Below are positions 1 to 8,480 of a DNA stretch of 10,528 nucleotides, in pieces. Under the pieces are notes generated by a model. That model ran no database searches. It had not been told where the DNA came from and was given only the letters and a program-made list of their open reading frames with translations. This DNA comes from Cladophialophora immunda. Taxonomy: Eukaryota > Ascomycota > Eurotiomycetes > Chaetothyriales > Herpotrichiellaceae. The stretch's first letter is position 1. Every line of letters begins with the position of its first letter. The position numbers and the translations under genes are program-made. The DNA lies in contig NW_015622576.1 in NCBI RefSeq assembly GCF_000835495.1, positions 1-10,528 of the forward strand, read 5' to 3'.

Positions 1-953
1 GAGGGGTTGCATAGGGAGTAATTATGTTGAGTTTACTTACAGTAGTTATCTAACCTGAAAGCGATTAAAGGTACCTATCTTACGACTATGAGGTAGAGTC
101 TATGGCGAGAAATTGAGCCACATGAGAAGGGCCGTTTTGACCTCGTACGCTGGAAAATTACATCTCGTAGCGGATCCTTCCAGATGCTGTAGATACAACC
201 AAGCCATAGTGGCTCTCTTTGGCCTAATTAGCATATCCTCTCCTCCTTCCACGGTGGAAAGGGGGTGTTGCCTGCGTGAGCGGTAAGTGCAGCTGCCACC
301 TTTCTCTCAGTGGGGCTGTACAACACCTGAAAGGATGAGATCTCTAGATAGAAGTTGAGATCATCCTCCTCACCACCGGCTGAGGTGAAGCCCCTCCTAT
401 ATCGACTGCTCAGTAATGGCAATTAAGTACCAAGGCACTCCAGGACCAGATCAATTATATTACTGTGTTGAAAAGGTTACGTAGACAACCTACTAGAGAT
501 GTGATCCACCTACCGAGCACAGAGCACTCCGGACTGGTGTCGAAGTCGACAAAGCTAATGTTCCCCATCGCCTTTCTTGAATACAGGATAAATCACGCCC
601 CGACCACAGAACGGAGATCAGCATTCACGATAGATATTCTCGTCACAGACCACTTTACAGGAATAACAAGGCACTGATAGGCAGGACTATCCGTGCAGTT
701 TCGTGGGCATCCCTAGCTCAACCAGGAGCTCCCAACCAGTATTATATTATTATCCAGTCAACTGAATGCCCCCTTCCCCCTAGTTCTTCCCCCGGCCTCG
801 GTGGCAGGCTAGATCTGGGTCAAATGCAGAAAGAGCCGCTCAACTCGGTCGTAGAGGGCACGGAGACGTGGGTCTTTTCCCCATGTCGCGCTCGGTTCTT
901 CCAATTTGGCTCGTGTGAGTGCCGAAGAGAAAACCAAGATTGGTAGATTCCTC
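1..953. other. Intergenic region, no supported gene
   Basis: Only short open frames without recognisable protein character occur here, for example 228-422 minus and 465-677 plus. The right end (about 780-953) is the 3' flank of the MFS transporter gene and should hold its poly(A) site, but no clear signal was picked out. A small perfect inverted repeat (TTCCAC G GTGGAA) lies near 248-260. No tRNA-like structure was seen. Confidence 0.6.
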
Positions 954-3004
954 TTAATCTCTCTCCGACATATTGAGGAGGCGCGGTGCAGTCCTTCTCC
1001 GCAGTCGCTTCCCGTATCTGATAATCGGCAGGAAACTAGAGCCTTGACACATCGCCACCACGGCTGCGGAGATAAAGGCATTTCGTAACCCGAGGTGGGT
1101 CACCCATGGCGTCAGTCCGTAGCTGACCGCGAAAAACATGGTGTTACGGATGAGGATGACGGCGACCACCGCTTCGTGACCGGAGTACGAGCTGATACAG
1201 TAATTGATGCTTTCCTGCACCGCTATGGCGCTCCCTCCGGTGATCAGGAACATCGCCAAAATCATGGCGAACCAATGGATCCGATAGGACGCCCCCACCC
1301 CCCAAAGGACGAAGCCGGCCGGTAAAATGAAAATCTGGGGGAGTAGGAGCCAAAGTCGATGCTCGCTTTCCAAAACCCCCCCATTTTTCCGTGCCAGCTT
1401 GATCATAAGTCGGTTCCCATAGAGTCCGGTATACACGGCGGCAATCAGAACGCCGAGGAGGACCGCGAGGTAGGATACTCCGACCGTCCTCGTGCGGAAT
1501 TTGTAGATCTTGGTCAGCACCAAGGAGGATGTCGCGTTGAGAAGGTTATACCAGGTGAGGCTGGCACCATAGGAGAATCCGCAAAATGCAATCACCGGAA
1601 AGGTGGTATAGACGAAGGGCCTTTTCACCATGCTCCCCAGCTGGTTCGGCTTCGGGAGATCTGCTTCCTGCCAGAGGCGGCATTTGTCGAACCACGTCTT
1701 CTTGGTTCGCGGTAAGCTACCGGCGTGGCCAAATGCAGCCGTGGAATCACTGGCACTGACTGGAGTCCAGGGAGAGTCCGGTCCTTCAGACTTCCCGTCC
1801 CCCATCGGGCTCCCTAGAGGGGAATTGATCTCTCGGACTGGATCCATGCGAGACCGAGAATAATTGGTCTCTTCCATCAAGAGGGCAAGGAGGACGAAAA
1901 CGACGGCGCACAAGATGGCGCACCAGTACTACGACCGGGCCCGCCCGTCTGTCAGATAGTGGAACTCGAGCCAGGGAGTCGAATTGAGGGGGTCGAATGA
2001 GACGGATCATCGAGCTTACCAGAACCCATTGCCAACCCTGTCCGTCCGCGATGAAACCACCGACGATGGGGGCGCCGGTGCTACTTCCAGACAGAACCAA
2101 AGCGTAAAGAGTGGTGTAGAAGCCTCGCTCGTGGACGAAATACTGCGGCACAAAGGTCAATCATCTGTTCTGACCTTCTTTCCAGGCCGGGGTGGAAGGC
2201 TTGGAGTTCGGGAAGACTTCCTCCTCCTTGAAGAAATTGGCGGACATACTAGGTCTGTCACGCTGATGGCACATAGGCTCTCAATCGGGGCGCCGAAGAA
2301 GCCTTGCAGCACTTTGCTCGCTATCCACGTCGGCTGAGAATAGGTATAGGGTGCCCATATCATGGCCGCCATGGTTCCGATGGTGCTCAACAGGTAGACC
2401 GGACGTTTGCCGTACTGCAGAGCCAGAGGCTGCCAAAAGAGACACCCCCAACCGAAAGAGAGGAACTGTAAATCTCGGGTCAGGCCGGAACAGATCTGAT
2501 TCGTGGAGGAAGTGAGAGACTCGTGTACTCAAGGGAGATCGAAGTTGTCACCGAACCAGGGTTGAATGAGGAGAAGGGGGTTAGAAGGAGGCAGGGGTGG
2601 GAAATGTTGTGATGTTTCAATCCCCAGAAGGAATGATGTGAGCGAAAACAGAACGAGACCCTCACCATATAACCGGTGCCTTGGTTTAACGTGGACAAAT
2701 TCAAGCCGGTGTGCGCCGAGATATTCTCGAAAACTGAATAGATTGCCGCAGAGGATATTCCGACCGCGATTGTGTAGGCAAGTATACATGCCATCGCTAG
2801 GGTTTTGCGTTTCTTGGTCCATTTTAATGGATCATCGGGGTCGTGCTTGGAAGGAGTCAGCTGTGGTGAGGGAGAGGCAATCGGACAAGCAAAGCGACCG
2901 GGCACGAGCGATGGTCTTACTGAAGGCTGCGGAACCAGATTGATCACCTCTTGCACATCGATGAGGCGGACCGTACCTGGAATATTTTCTGTCAAAGCGT
3001 CCAT
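954..3004 (-). CDS. MFS transporter, HOL1-like DHA1 family
   Basis: Membrane transporter of the major facilitator superfamily, probably proton-coupled. Model: exons 3004-2666, 2465-2250, 2142-2020 and 1928-954, all joined in phase 0, giving 550 residues, a usual length for the family. The cytosolic N-terminus ends in DPDDPLKW (55-62), the usual motif before helix 1 (about 69-91). A motif-A-like loop, [11 protein letters not shown], is at 125-135. VHERG (188-192) and GWQWVLYWCAI (221-231) precede helix 6, which ends in MEETNY (244-249). A long charged loop (about 250-325) separates the halves. [17 protein letters not shown] (345-361), [14 protein letters not shown] (406-419) and a helix with AVQESINYC (461-469) are hallmarks of the HOL1-like group. 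The start follows a TATA box and has A at -3 and G at +4. The substrate cannot be read from sequence; relatives move polyamines, amino-acid derivatives or drugs, and many lie in secondary-metabolite clusters. It is the third of three co-oriented genes. Confidence 0.95.
1929..2019 (-). other. Intron 3 of the MFS gene
   Basis: Donor GTAAGC, acceptor GTCGTAG, with CTGAC about 25 nt upstream of the acceptor. Removal joins GWQWVL to YWCAIL, the expected helix 6 sequence. Confidence 0.93.
2143..2249 (-). other. Intron 2 of the MFS gene
   Basis: Donor GTATGT, acceptor GCCGCAG, with a TTGAC branch-like site about 15 nt before the acceptor. Removal joins SVTDL to YFVHERG, the conserved block after helix 4 in this family. 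Confidence 0.92.
2466..2665 (-). other. Intron 1 of the MFS gene
   Basis: Donor GTGAGG follows codon 113 (ATG, Met). The acceptor is TTTACAG, with a CTGAC branch site about 15 nt upstream. Removal joins GTGYM to FLSFGWG in frame, restoring helix 2. At 200 bp it is long for such a fungus, but no in-frame exon is visible inside it. Confidence 0.88.
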
Positions 3005-3053
3005 GATACTGTAGCTGAAAGACAGGAATGAAGGACAAGATAGAATAGTGACA

Positions 3054-3063
3054 TGGCCGGCCA
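3054..3063. promoter_or_regulatory. Palindrome TGGCCGGCCA upstream of MFS
   Basis: A perfect 10-bp palindrome about 50 bp upstream of the MFS start, just downstream of the TATA box. The CCGG core resembles abutting half-sites of Zn2Cys6 regulators. Regulator binding is inferred only. Confidence 0.35.
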
Positions 3064-3070
3064 AATACAC

Positions 3071-3076
3071 TTTATA
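3071..3076 (-). promoter_or_regulatory. TATA box of the MFS gene
   Basis: TATAAA (in GTTATAAAGTG) read on the minus strand, 67-72 nt upstream of the ATG at 3004. It is followed by a pyrimidine-rich stretch (about 3045-3015) typical of fungal transcription start regions, so a leader of roughly 40 nt is likely. Confidence 0.65.
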
Positions 3077-3283
3077 ACTCCAGCTCCGCCGCTACTTCTC
3101 CTTGATTTTCGTCCTCCGCATTGCTTTTCCTGATACGGACGTCAAGGCGGACTCGGTGCTAATATTGCGCGACTTCTATCTATTACGTATCTTCATCAGT
3201 GGAGCTTCCGCCGTAGAGTTCCTTCGACGCGGCCACTCATCATGTATCTCTGTTCGTCATCCAGTATTTCTCCCCTGCTTTTC

Positions 3284-3293
3284 CCCGGCCGGG
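3284..3293. promoter_or_regulatory. Palindrome CCCGGCCGGG upstream of MFS
   Basis: A perfect 10-bp palindrome about 280 bp upstream of the MFS start. It shares GGCCGG with the palindrome at 3054-3063. It may be a second operator-like site for the same factor; function is inferred. Confidence 0.3.
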
Positions 3294-3822
3294 CCTTACT
3301 CAGGATGGTGAGCGGGCAATACAGCCATGATGGGCGAGTTAAACTTTACCTAGGTTTAATGCCAGGAATGGAAATATGGACAGCTATCGGGAAGCTTACA
3401 GAGAAGGAGGCTGGCATCTTCCTCCGTTCACTCGTCAGCTCAACCTTCGCACACGGCCCCGTTTTCGAGACATCGCGCCGAGACGCGGGCGACAGGCTTT
3501 ATTGTGCTAGACGGCCGACGAGTGTCGAACGAGCAAGGCCTTGAGGAGTGCCATGACGGAAATAGCCTTCTGCCCATGTGGTCCTGTAGAATACCGACGT
3601 CTGTGTCCGCCGACCGGTGTGACGATAGAAGCAAAAACAATGAGAAGAAAACACGGAGCTATATTGATCTAAAATCTCACTCCTATGTTGCCCTTGCCCC
3701 CTCATCCTCGTCACCCTCACTTCGTCAAAGTCGTCAACTGAGATTGGCGATCGAGGAAGTTTTCGCCTCTAGAAACTAATCGAAACCGTCAATTGAGACG
3801 GGGGCCCCTTGAACGGCTCACG

Positions 3823-4230
3823 CTAAACTAATTTATCAGGCCAGGGATTATTGGCGCAAACTACGTCCGTGATTGTTGCTGGAGGCGTGATCTGCCAACC
3901 CGCCCCGACGATTTCTCCCAGGTAGTTTTTCGGGTCTGTATAAACGGTACAGATGAAATGCATCGCGGGCAGTGAAACGTCGATGATCGCCGTCACTTCG
4001 ATGTTCTTGCAGTCCTGCCTGTCGCATTGCAGTTCGGTAATGGGATATGTGTTATTGTCCAGAGGAACAGTAACGGTCAAATCGGAAGTCGTCGTCTGGA
4101 ACGTGAGCTGCATTTCCGATGGTTCGCCGCGGTGTTTGAGGGCCGGCGTGGCAAAGCTGGCGGAGACACCGCAGAGTATCGCCACTGCCAAGCGCAAGGG
4201 CATGGACAACGTGCGAGGCAGGTCAACCAT
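3823..4230 (-). CDS. Small secreted cysteine-containing protein
   Basis: A single-exon frame of 135 residues. After a short N-terminal region comes a hydrophobic stretch, LAVAILCGVSASFA (14-27), ending in a signal-peptidase-like site, so the mature protein is about 105-108 residues. It has four cysteines (69, 74, 94, 125), enough for two disulphides, and one N-glycosylation sequon (N59-N60-T61). The rest looks beta-rich (alternating T/V/I stretches), with a GWQITPPATITDVVC end. The outer layout is like small secreted fungal proteins that end in a Pro-Pro segment and a final Cys, but I do not recognise the family. The ATG at 4230 has A at -3 and G at +4; an in-frame ATG at 4203 (126 residues) also leaves the signal peptide intact. 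The frame is open upstream to 4362, but that would bury the signal peptide. Lies between the IDO and MFS genes, same strand. Confidence 0.7.
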   Translation of the reverse strand: MVDLPRTLSMPLRLAVAILCGVSASFATPALKHRGEPSEMQLTFQTTTSDLTVTVPLDNNTYPITELQCDRQDCKNIEVTAIIDVSLPAMHFICTVYTDPKNYLGEIVGAGWQITPPATITDVVCANNPWPDKLV

Positions 4231-4261
4231 ATTGCGCGGTAAATAGTTGCTGAGATTGACC

Positions 4262-4267
4262 AATATA
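4262..4267 (-). promoter_or_regulatory. Possible TATA element of the secreted-protein gene
   Basis: TATATT on the minus strand, 32-37 nt upstream of the ATG at 4230, overlapping an inverted CCAAT box (ATTGG at 4260-4264). If it sets the start of transcription, the leader to 4230 would be very short and the ATG at 4203 might be used. Confidence 0.3.
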
Positions 4268-4860
4268 ACTGAGGTGGGTGCTGATCGTTCACCGTCGAGA
4301 TAAATCGTGTACAGTAGAGGGATTTGGACGTCGGTTGCTCTTAAGCTGAAAGATGTCGGCAATAAGCCAGAGAAGTTGTAACCTTTTCTATCTTCCGGTG
4401 ACCTGATAGAATTTGCCTAGCGCACTGAAACCATAGCTGGTAGAGGGTGCGGCATTGTCATCTCTTTAGATTTTTTGGAAGTTTTGCTTCTCGACTCTGT
4501 TCGTTTTCTTCGTACTATATCCTACCTTCCATAACTGAACTTTCCGCCGTCCTTCATCTTTTCATCGACTTTGGTATTTTCGTACTTTCTCGTTCTTCTT
4601 TCCCTCCTGCTAGTATCCGCTTTATTTTGGCGAACAAGAAAGAGGGGGGTAAATGTCCAGTCTGAATGTCGTTTAGGAGATCCCTGACGAAGGAGGACAT
4701 TGGGCACGAAATTGGTGACCTTGGGGACGACCAAACACTGTATTATTCAAGTCGTGAAGATCTTGCTAGATACTTCATGAAGGCGAGATGGAGCTGAATT
4801 ACAGTAAATAATCCTATCAGACTTGACTTCTGGGTAATCACCCCCTCTCCCCCCGGCCCA

Positions 4861-4980
4861 TTCTTCTCACCCCTCTATTCTTCCTTTTTTTTTTTTTTTT
4901 TTTTTGGACTGTTCTTTTGTCTTTTCGCTTTTTGTCTCTCTCTTCCTTTTCCTCCCTTTTACCCTCTCTTACAGACTTTC
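4861..4980. repeat. Pyrimidine-rich tract with a T21 run
   Basis: The plus strand is strongly pyrimidine-rich over about 120 bp and includes 21 uninterrupted T at 4885-4905. Poly(dA:dT) runs disfavour nucleosomes, and CT-rich tracts are common next to fungal transcription starts. It lies about 650 bp upstream of the secreted-protein start and about 160 bp past the IDO stop. The run length is prone to change. Confidence 0.8.
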
Positions 4981-4996
4981 CCAATCTGGACGTCGA

Positions 4997-5026
4997 CGGA
5001 CGGGAGTGTCTTTGACAGACCGTCCG
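4997..5026. other. Hairpin downstream of the IDO stop codon
   Basis: Perfect 7-bp arms CGGACGG (4997-5003) and CCGTCCG (5020-5026) enclose a second 4-bp stem TGTC/GACA with a TTT loop, separated by a small 3/2 internal loop. It starts about 40 nt past the IDO stop, so it would fold in the 3' untranslated part of that transcript. The role is unknown; RNA polymerase II does not need such a hairpin to terminate. Confidence 0.55.
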
Positions 5027-5064
5027 CCAACAATTACTCTAGCTATCTCACTAGAACAAGCCAG

Positions 5065-6417
5065 CTAACTTATTCCTGGACCCCTACTCGACACGGGTGA
5101 CGAAGGTAACGAGGGTGACGAAACTTTCATCGTATCGTGCTGAATTTCTTCCAAAAATTCCAGCAGACGTGTTCCTCCAGCGCCCTCTACTCCGCCGCCG
5201 TCACTTCGCAGCCTCGCCAGTCCGAAAGATCGACCAGGGAAAGATGCCGGTTCAACAGCGTACCGCTTAGCGAAGCTCTTGTGAGTCGCGCGGAAATCGC
5301 GCAGGATACGACGACATCGATGATAGCCATCTGCGAGATCTGGCTGATGGTCGATAAAGCTGCTGAGAGTTCCGCCAAAATCGGTCTCCAAGTGGCCCAA
5401 GAACTCCCGGTGGGAGGATGGCATATGCGTGCGGATGTTCCGGAGGTAAGCTGCTACAAACTCACCGTGGGAGATGCCCAAGATGATATCGAAGGCCTGG
5501 AAGAGGGACGACTGAGCGGCCGAGATCCCGACGTACGTCCGATACGTGGACGGCTCATCAACCCCGTCGTAGTGGACCCCTCGGTTGTTGACGAGGCTCC
5601 ATCCCCCAAAGTACGGTCGTATCTTCTGGTAGAAAGTCGCGTTGTTCATTCGAGCAACTTCTTTAAGTATGACGAGCATTTTACCCAGAGAATTCTGGGC
5701 TTCGAGGAAACATTCTTGGATGTGAACTCGGCGCGGACTGTCCTCGCGGATCTCGAACAAGACCTGGAGGAGACTCGATAGTGCCTTCCCTCCGGCTGCT
5801 TCCACGCACACACTAAACATCTTGGCGTTAGTCGCGGACTATTCTGAGCAGACCCAGGAAGTGTAGTCGCCGAAGATGCAGAATCAAAAGAGTGGTGCAC
5901 CCCACCTCACATTGTAAAACCAATTCTCATCCGTGGTGTCCGTGAATGTGAGGTCGATGGATACGTTGTCCAACGTCCAACCTTTCGCCTCGTCCTTCCG
6001 CCGTGAATTCCACAAGACCGTAGAGGCGTACGTTCCCAACGGTGCCGTACCCAATTCTGCACTCAGGCGGTCTAAGAGGACGGATATCGACTCTGGGAGC
6101 CGGTCTATCACCGGCAGCACACCGTTGCCCCAGATGTATCCGTGGGCGACGAAGGTCAGAATGACCAACATTCGCCGTTTCTCGGCCAGTGACAATCTTG
6201 AGCAGTCACCCGGTCGGTACAGGGGGAGCTCGCGGACCTTGTCTCGCAGCTCCCCTGAGGAGATCGCCTCTGGCAACGGAGGATGCGAAAGGAGGCCCTC
6301 TATCGGTGCAAATGGAGGAGGGAGAGATGTCGCCGTCGCAACCTCAGGCACGAAGGCCGTCTCGAGGGAGATGTCATACCTGCTTAGTGCACCTAGGTCT
6401 ATGATGTTAGCCGTCAT
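5065..6417 (-). CDS. Indoleamine 2,3-dioxygenase family protein
   Basis: Haem enzyme expected to open the indole ring of L-tryptophan with O2, giving N-formyl-L-kynurenine, the first step of the kynurenine route; expected in the cytosol. Exons 6417-5911 and 5820-5065 give 420 residues (human IDO1 has 403). The N-terminus (LSRYDISLETAFVP, 11-24) fits fungal IDOs. FVAHGYIWGNG (89-99) and TYASTVLWN (129-137) line the small domain. FYQKIRPYFGGW (232-243) matches the human F226/F227/R231 block with F232, Y233 and R237. SAAQSSLFQAFDIILGI (269-285), MPSSHREFL (302-310) and RATHKSFAKRY (346-356) follow; H349 is the expected proximal haem ligand. GAGGTRLLEFL (382-392) matches the C-terminal substrate loop. 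All key residues are present, so it should be active. It could serve NAD synthesis or be a specialised paralogue. First of three co-oriented genes. Confidence 0.93.
5821..5910 (-). other. Intron of the IDO gene
   Basis: Donor GTGAGG, acceptor CCAAG, with a CTAAC branch site unusually close (about 8 nt) to the acceptor. Removal joins ENWFYN to MFSVCVEAA. Against relatives, where FY is followed by LVS, the join seems to hold one extra residue. The next AG (TTTAG, 8 nt on) would break the frame. Confidence 0.85.
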
Positions 6418-6490
6418 TGTCGCCTGACCTGCAATCTATGAGGGAAGGTAGCACTCCGAATTTCGGGGCTGTATTGTCCGTGAAGTCCAT
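6407..6490 (-). promoter_or_regulatory. uORF overlapping the IDO start
   Basis: An ATG at 6490 in good context (G at -3, G at +4) opens a 27-codon frame that ends with TAA at 6409-6407, past the IDO ATG at 6417 and in a different frame. If the transcript starts upstream of 6490, this uORF would lower IDO translation. The start site is not known and could fall at about the same place. Confidence 0.4.
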
Positions 6491-6517
6491 AACCGATACG
6501 GTCCTGTCGAAGGTTTG

Positions 6518-6524
6518 TTATATA
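6518..6524 (-). promoter_or_regulatory. TATA box of the IDO gene
   Basis: TATATAA on the minus strand, 101-107 nt upstream of the IDO ATG. With the usual fungal spacing, transcription would begin near 6490-6460. It falls inside the minus-strand open frame 6720-6436, which argues against that frame being a separate gene. Confidence 0.5.
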
Positions 6525-8480
6525 CATTGACCGCGACGGAGAAACGCGCGACGGGGGGGATCGTCACCCAGCTCGCCGGGACAGTCTCACGTCGTGGAGA
6601 AGTCCAAACTCGGTAGTTGAATCCTGTGCTATAAGTCAAGTCTTCAGCGTTCTCGTTCACCAATCCACTCATACTGTACAACTGCCCCACGAATAGTCCA
6701 GAGATAGACCAACCACGCACGCCTGATGGATCCGCCGAAAGGCGCTCATTTCACCTCCCTGTGAAGGCGCTAGGTGTTTTATGATCCTACGACCACGGTC
6801 CTCACCGACGGCAGGAGGTGGGTGACGATCCGCAAGTATGTCGTTGGAATGGCCGAATCGCCACCTCAATGACCGGGCTCCTTGAGCCAGTCAGGATGAT
6901 GGTGAGGGTTTGTCACACCCTAATGAGATGGATATACTCCGGACCTTGTGGTAGACCCCGGAATCGAGAATGTGACGGCATAGTATACCCAATATAGTTG
7001 TGTTGTTCATCGTACAACGATCAAGATAGCCACAGAAGTGCCTTAAGTTGCTTATCATTGCGGCCGAGCCTGTACGGATGGCGCTGCAGCGCTCGCTGTT
7101 ATACATAATTGAGGGAGTTCGTGGATAACCTTCGCCTGAGGCGTCATAGAGAGGTACTGTATAGACAGTATCCAATCCGGAATGACATGGCTCGAGCCAG
7201 CTGCCAAGACGAAGTGTCTTTCCCGCCACCGAGAGCAGTCACGACGGATTACTGACCATTTATCAGAGGGCGCGCAGCGCGGCTGCCTTGACCCGGATTT
7301 TGTCACTGGATATTGGCTTCCTGGAAAAACGTCAGCGATTACCCCCTGTTGGTGGAGAAGCGAGACCTGTAGAGACGAAGAGCATCGACCGGTCTGTGTA
7401 CGTTCTAGAGCGGGATGAGCGAATCTACATACGATCGGTACGCCTTGGTGTCACACCGATTGGCAGAAACATGCAGTCGGATTCTAAGTCACTATCGGCG
7501 AGGATTGAGCAGTGAAGGGAACGCAAGGAAATGGTGGGACGAAAAGAAACAGCGGAGTGACGAATCAACTTAGCCTTAAGCACAAAGCGATTCACCAATA
7601 ATTACTAGTAGTTACAGACATGTTGCAACTTTCGTTTCCAACCACGCTTTCTCTTTATATAGTCTAGCGGGGTGATCTTAATGACGAATCATAACGATGT
7701 AGGGCTTGGCCAAAACATGTATCGCTCTGTAAGCTCTGTTCTAAAAGACTCAGAATGACTGTCAAGCTCGAAACACTGGCACCGCGACAACGGACACGGT
7801 CGTATCTATGGCAGAAAAGCTGCTTTGCCGTCCTAGAGCCTCGCTGACGTCATAACAGAAGCCGCCGAAGTTTTCTATCTACGATTCGCGCTCTTTCTTC
7901 CAGCGTGTATTATTGCCAGCCGCATACAGAAATGGAAGGACTCTGGAAGAGAAAGGGTGCTTAATCGTTCCTTGTTCAGCTTCAGCGTAGCTCGGGAAAG
8001 ATGCAAGAGTCAACCTTGTCGAGGATCCGCGGCAAAAGGAATCCGGAAGTCTCAGCCACAAAAACTGGACAGATGGGTTTTGACGCTGGCGTCTCTGAGG
8101 CGAATCAGCACCTAATCTCAATATCGTGCAGGGGGTTACAAGTACTATGTACTCCGTAGAACTAAGATCAACTCGATCGGAATGCTATAACCACGTGAAA
8201 TAGGTATTTGGGGTTGACTGATTGGGCCCGCATCCCCTGTATTCAGCGGGCTGGATCTGACGCCCTGGTTAGGGGAAGCTTCAGCCGCAGGCTGGCAGTG
8301 GCGCACACTGGTCAAGCTGCCGCAGATTTTGTTCACTCAAGATTTTTCCCGTGTTGATCATGTCTCCGGGTTGATTCTTCGTTAAGGATGATGTCTCAAT
8401 ATTTCAGCAGCTACTGCAGCATGAAAATACCGTGTCTCGGCCCTCAACGATCCTCCCAACCTCCCTGAGCTCTATTGATC
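6525..8480. other. Gene-poor region, no supported gene
   Basis: About 2 kb in which no protein family is recognised on either strand. Several minus-strand frames (6720-6436, 7229-6891, 7306-7055) are open for 70-110 codons but lack good ATG starts. Splice-like sites (a GTATGT donor at 7432 and a CTGAC...TTTTTCCAG acceptor ending at 7321) allow a join that still ends after about 100 codons in nothing familiar. The left part is the IDO promoter. On the plus strand a TATATA at 7656-7661 precedes only a 25-codon frame (7681-7758). A perfect CRE lies at 7845-7852. Confidence 0.5.
7845..7852. promoter_or_regulatory. CRE-like site TGACGTCA
   Basis: A perfect 8-bp cAMP-response-element palindrome, the consensus for bZIP factors of the ATF/CREB type. 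No supported gene start is close by, so its use is uncertain. Confidence 0.3.

Larger units (their letters stand above)
3005..3822. other. Intergenic region with MFS promoter
   Basis: This lies between the end of the secreted-protein gene and the MFS start. Short open frames on both strands (for example 3242-3544 plus) have no family character. It carries the MFS core promoter and two CCGGCCGG-type palindromes, at 3054-3063 and 3284-3293. A GGACGTCA site, one base from a perfect CRE, lies at about 3138-3145. Confidence 0.6.
4231..5064. other. Intergenic region: SSP promoter and IDO 3' flank
   Basis: No supported gene. The left part should be the promoter of the secreted-protein gene, and the right part the 3' flank of the IDO gene. 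The plus-strand frame 4447-4665 is rich in Phe and Ser because the DNA is pyrimidine-rich, and is not taken as a gene. A long pyrimidine tract and a hairpin in this stretch are listed separately. Confidence 0.6.

Noticed and set aside
1359..1863. Plus-strand frames of 77-118 codons
   Set aside because: Antisense shadows of MFS exon 4.
4231..4362. In-frame upstream extension of the secreted protein to an ATG at 4362
   Set aside because: It would put the signal peptide inside the protein, and the added residues look non-coding.
5137..5781. Plus-strand open frame of 214 codons
   Set aside because: It is fully antisense to exon 2 of the IDO gene, which has clear family motifs. The translation shows no recognisable domain, so it is best explained as a shadow of a constrained coding strand.
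5933..6427. Plus-strand open frame of 164 codons
   Set aside because: Antisense to IDO exon 1, with no recognisable protein features.
6436..6720. Minus-strand open frame ending 18 bp before the IDO ATG, in the same frame; one segment (WVTIPPVARFSV) faintly recalls beta-pore-forming protein strands
   Set aside because: It starts at GTG, contains the likely IDO TATA box, leaves no room for an IDO promoter, and the resemblance is too weak to name a family. IDO has its own complete N-terminus.
6891..7306. Two overlapping minus-strand frames (7229-6891 and 7306-7055), possibly joined by an intron at 7432-7321
   Set aside because: The splice signals are acceptable but the joined product ends soon after and matches nothing known; the plus strand of the same stretch reads equally well.
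7681..7758. 25-codon plus-strand frame after a TATATA box
   Set aside because: Too short, without motif, and the possible splice extension stops soon after.
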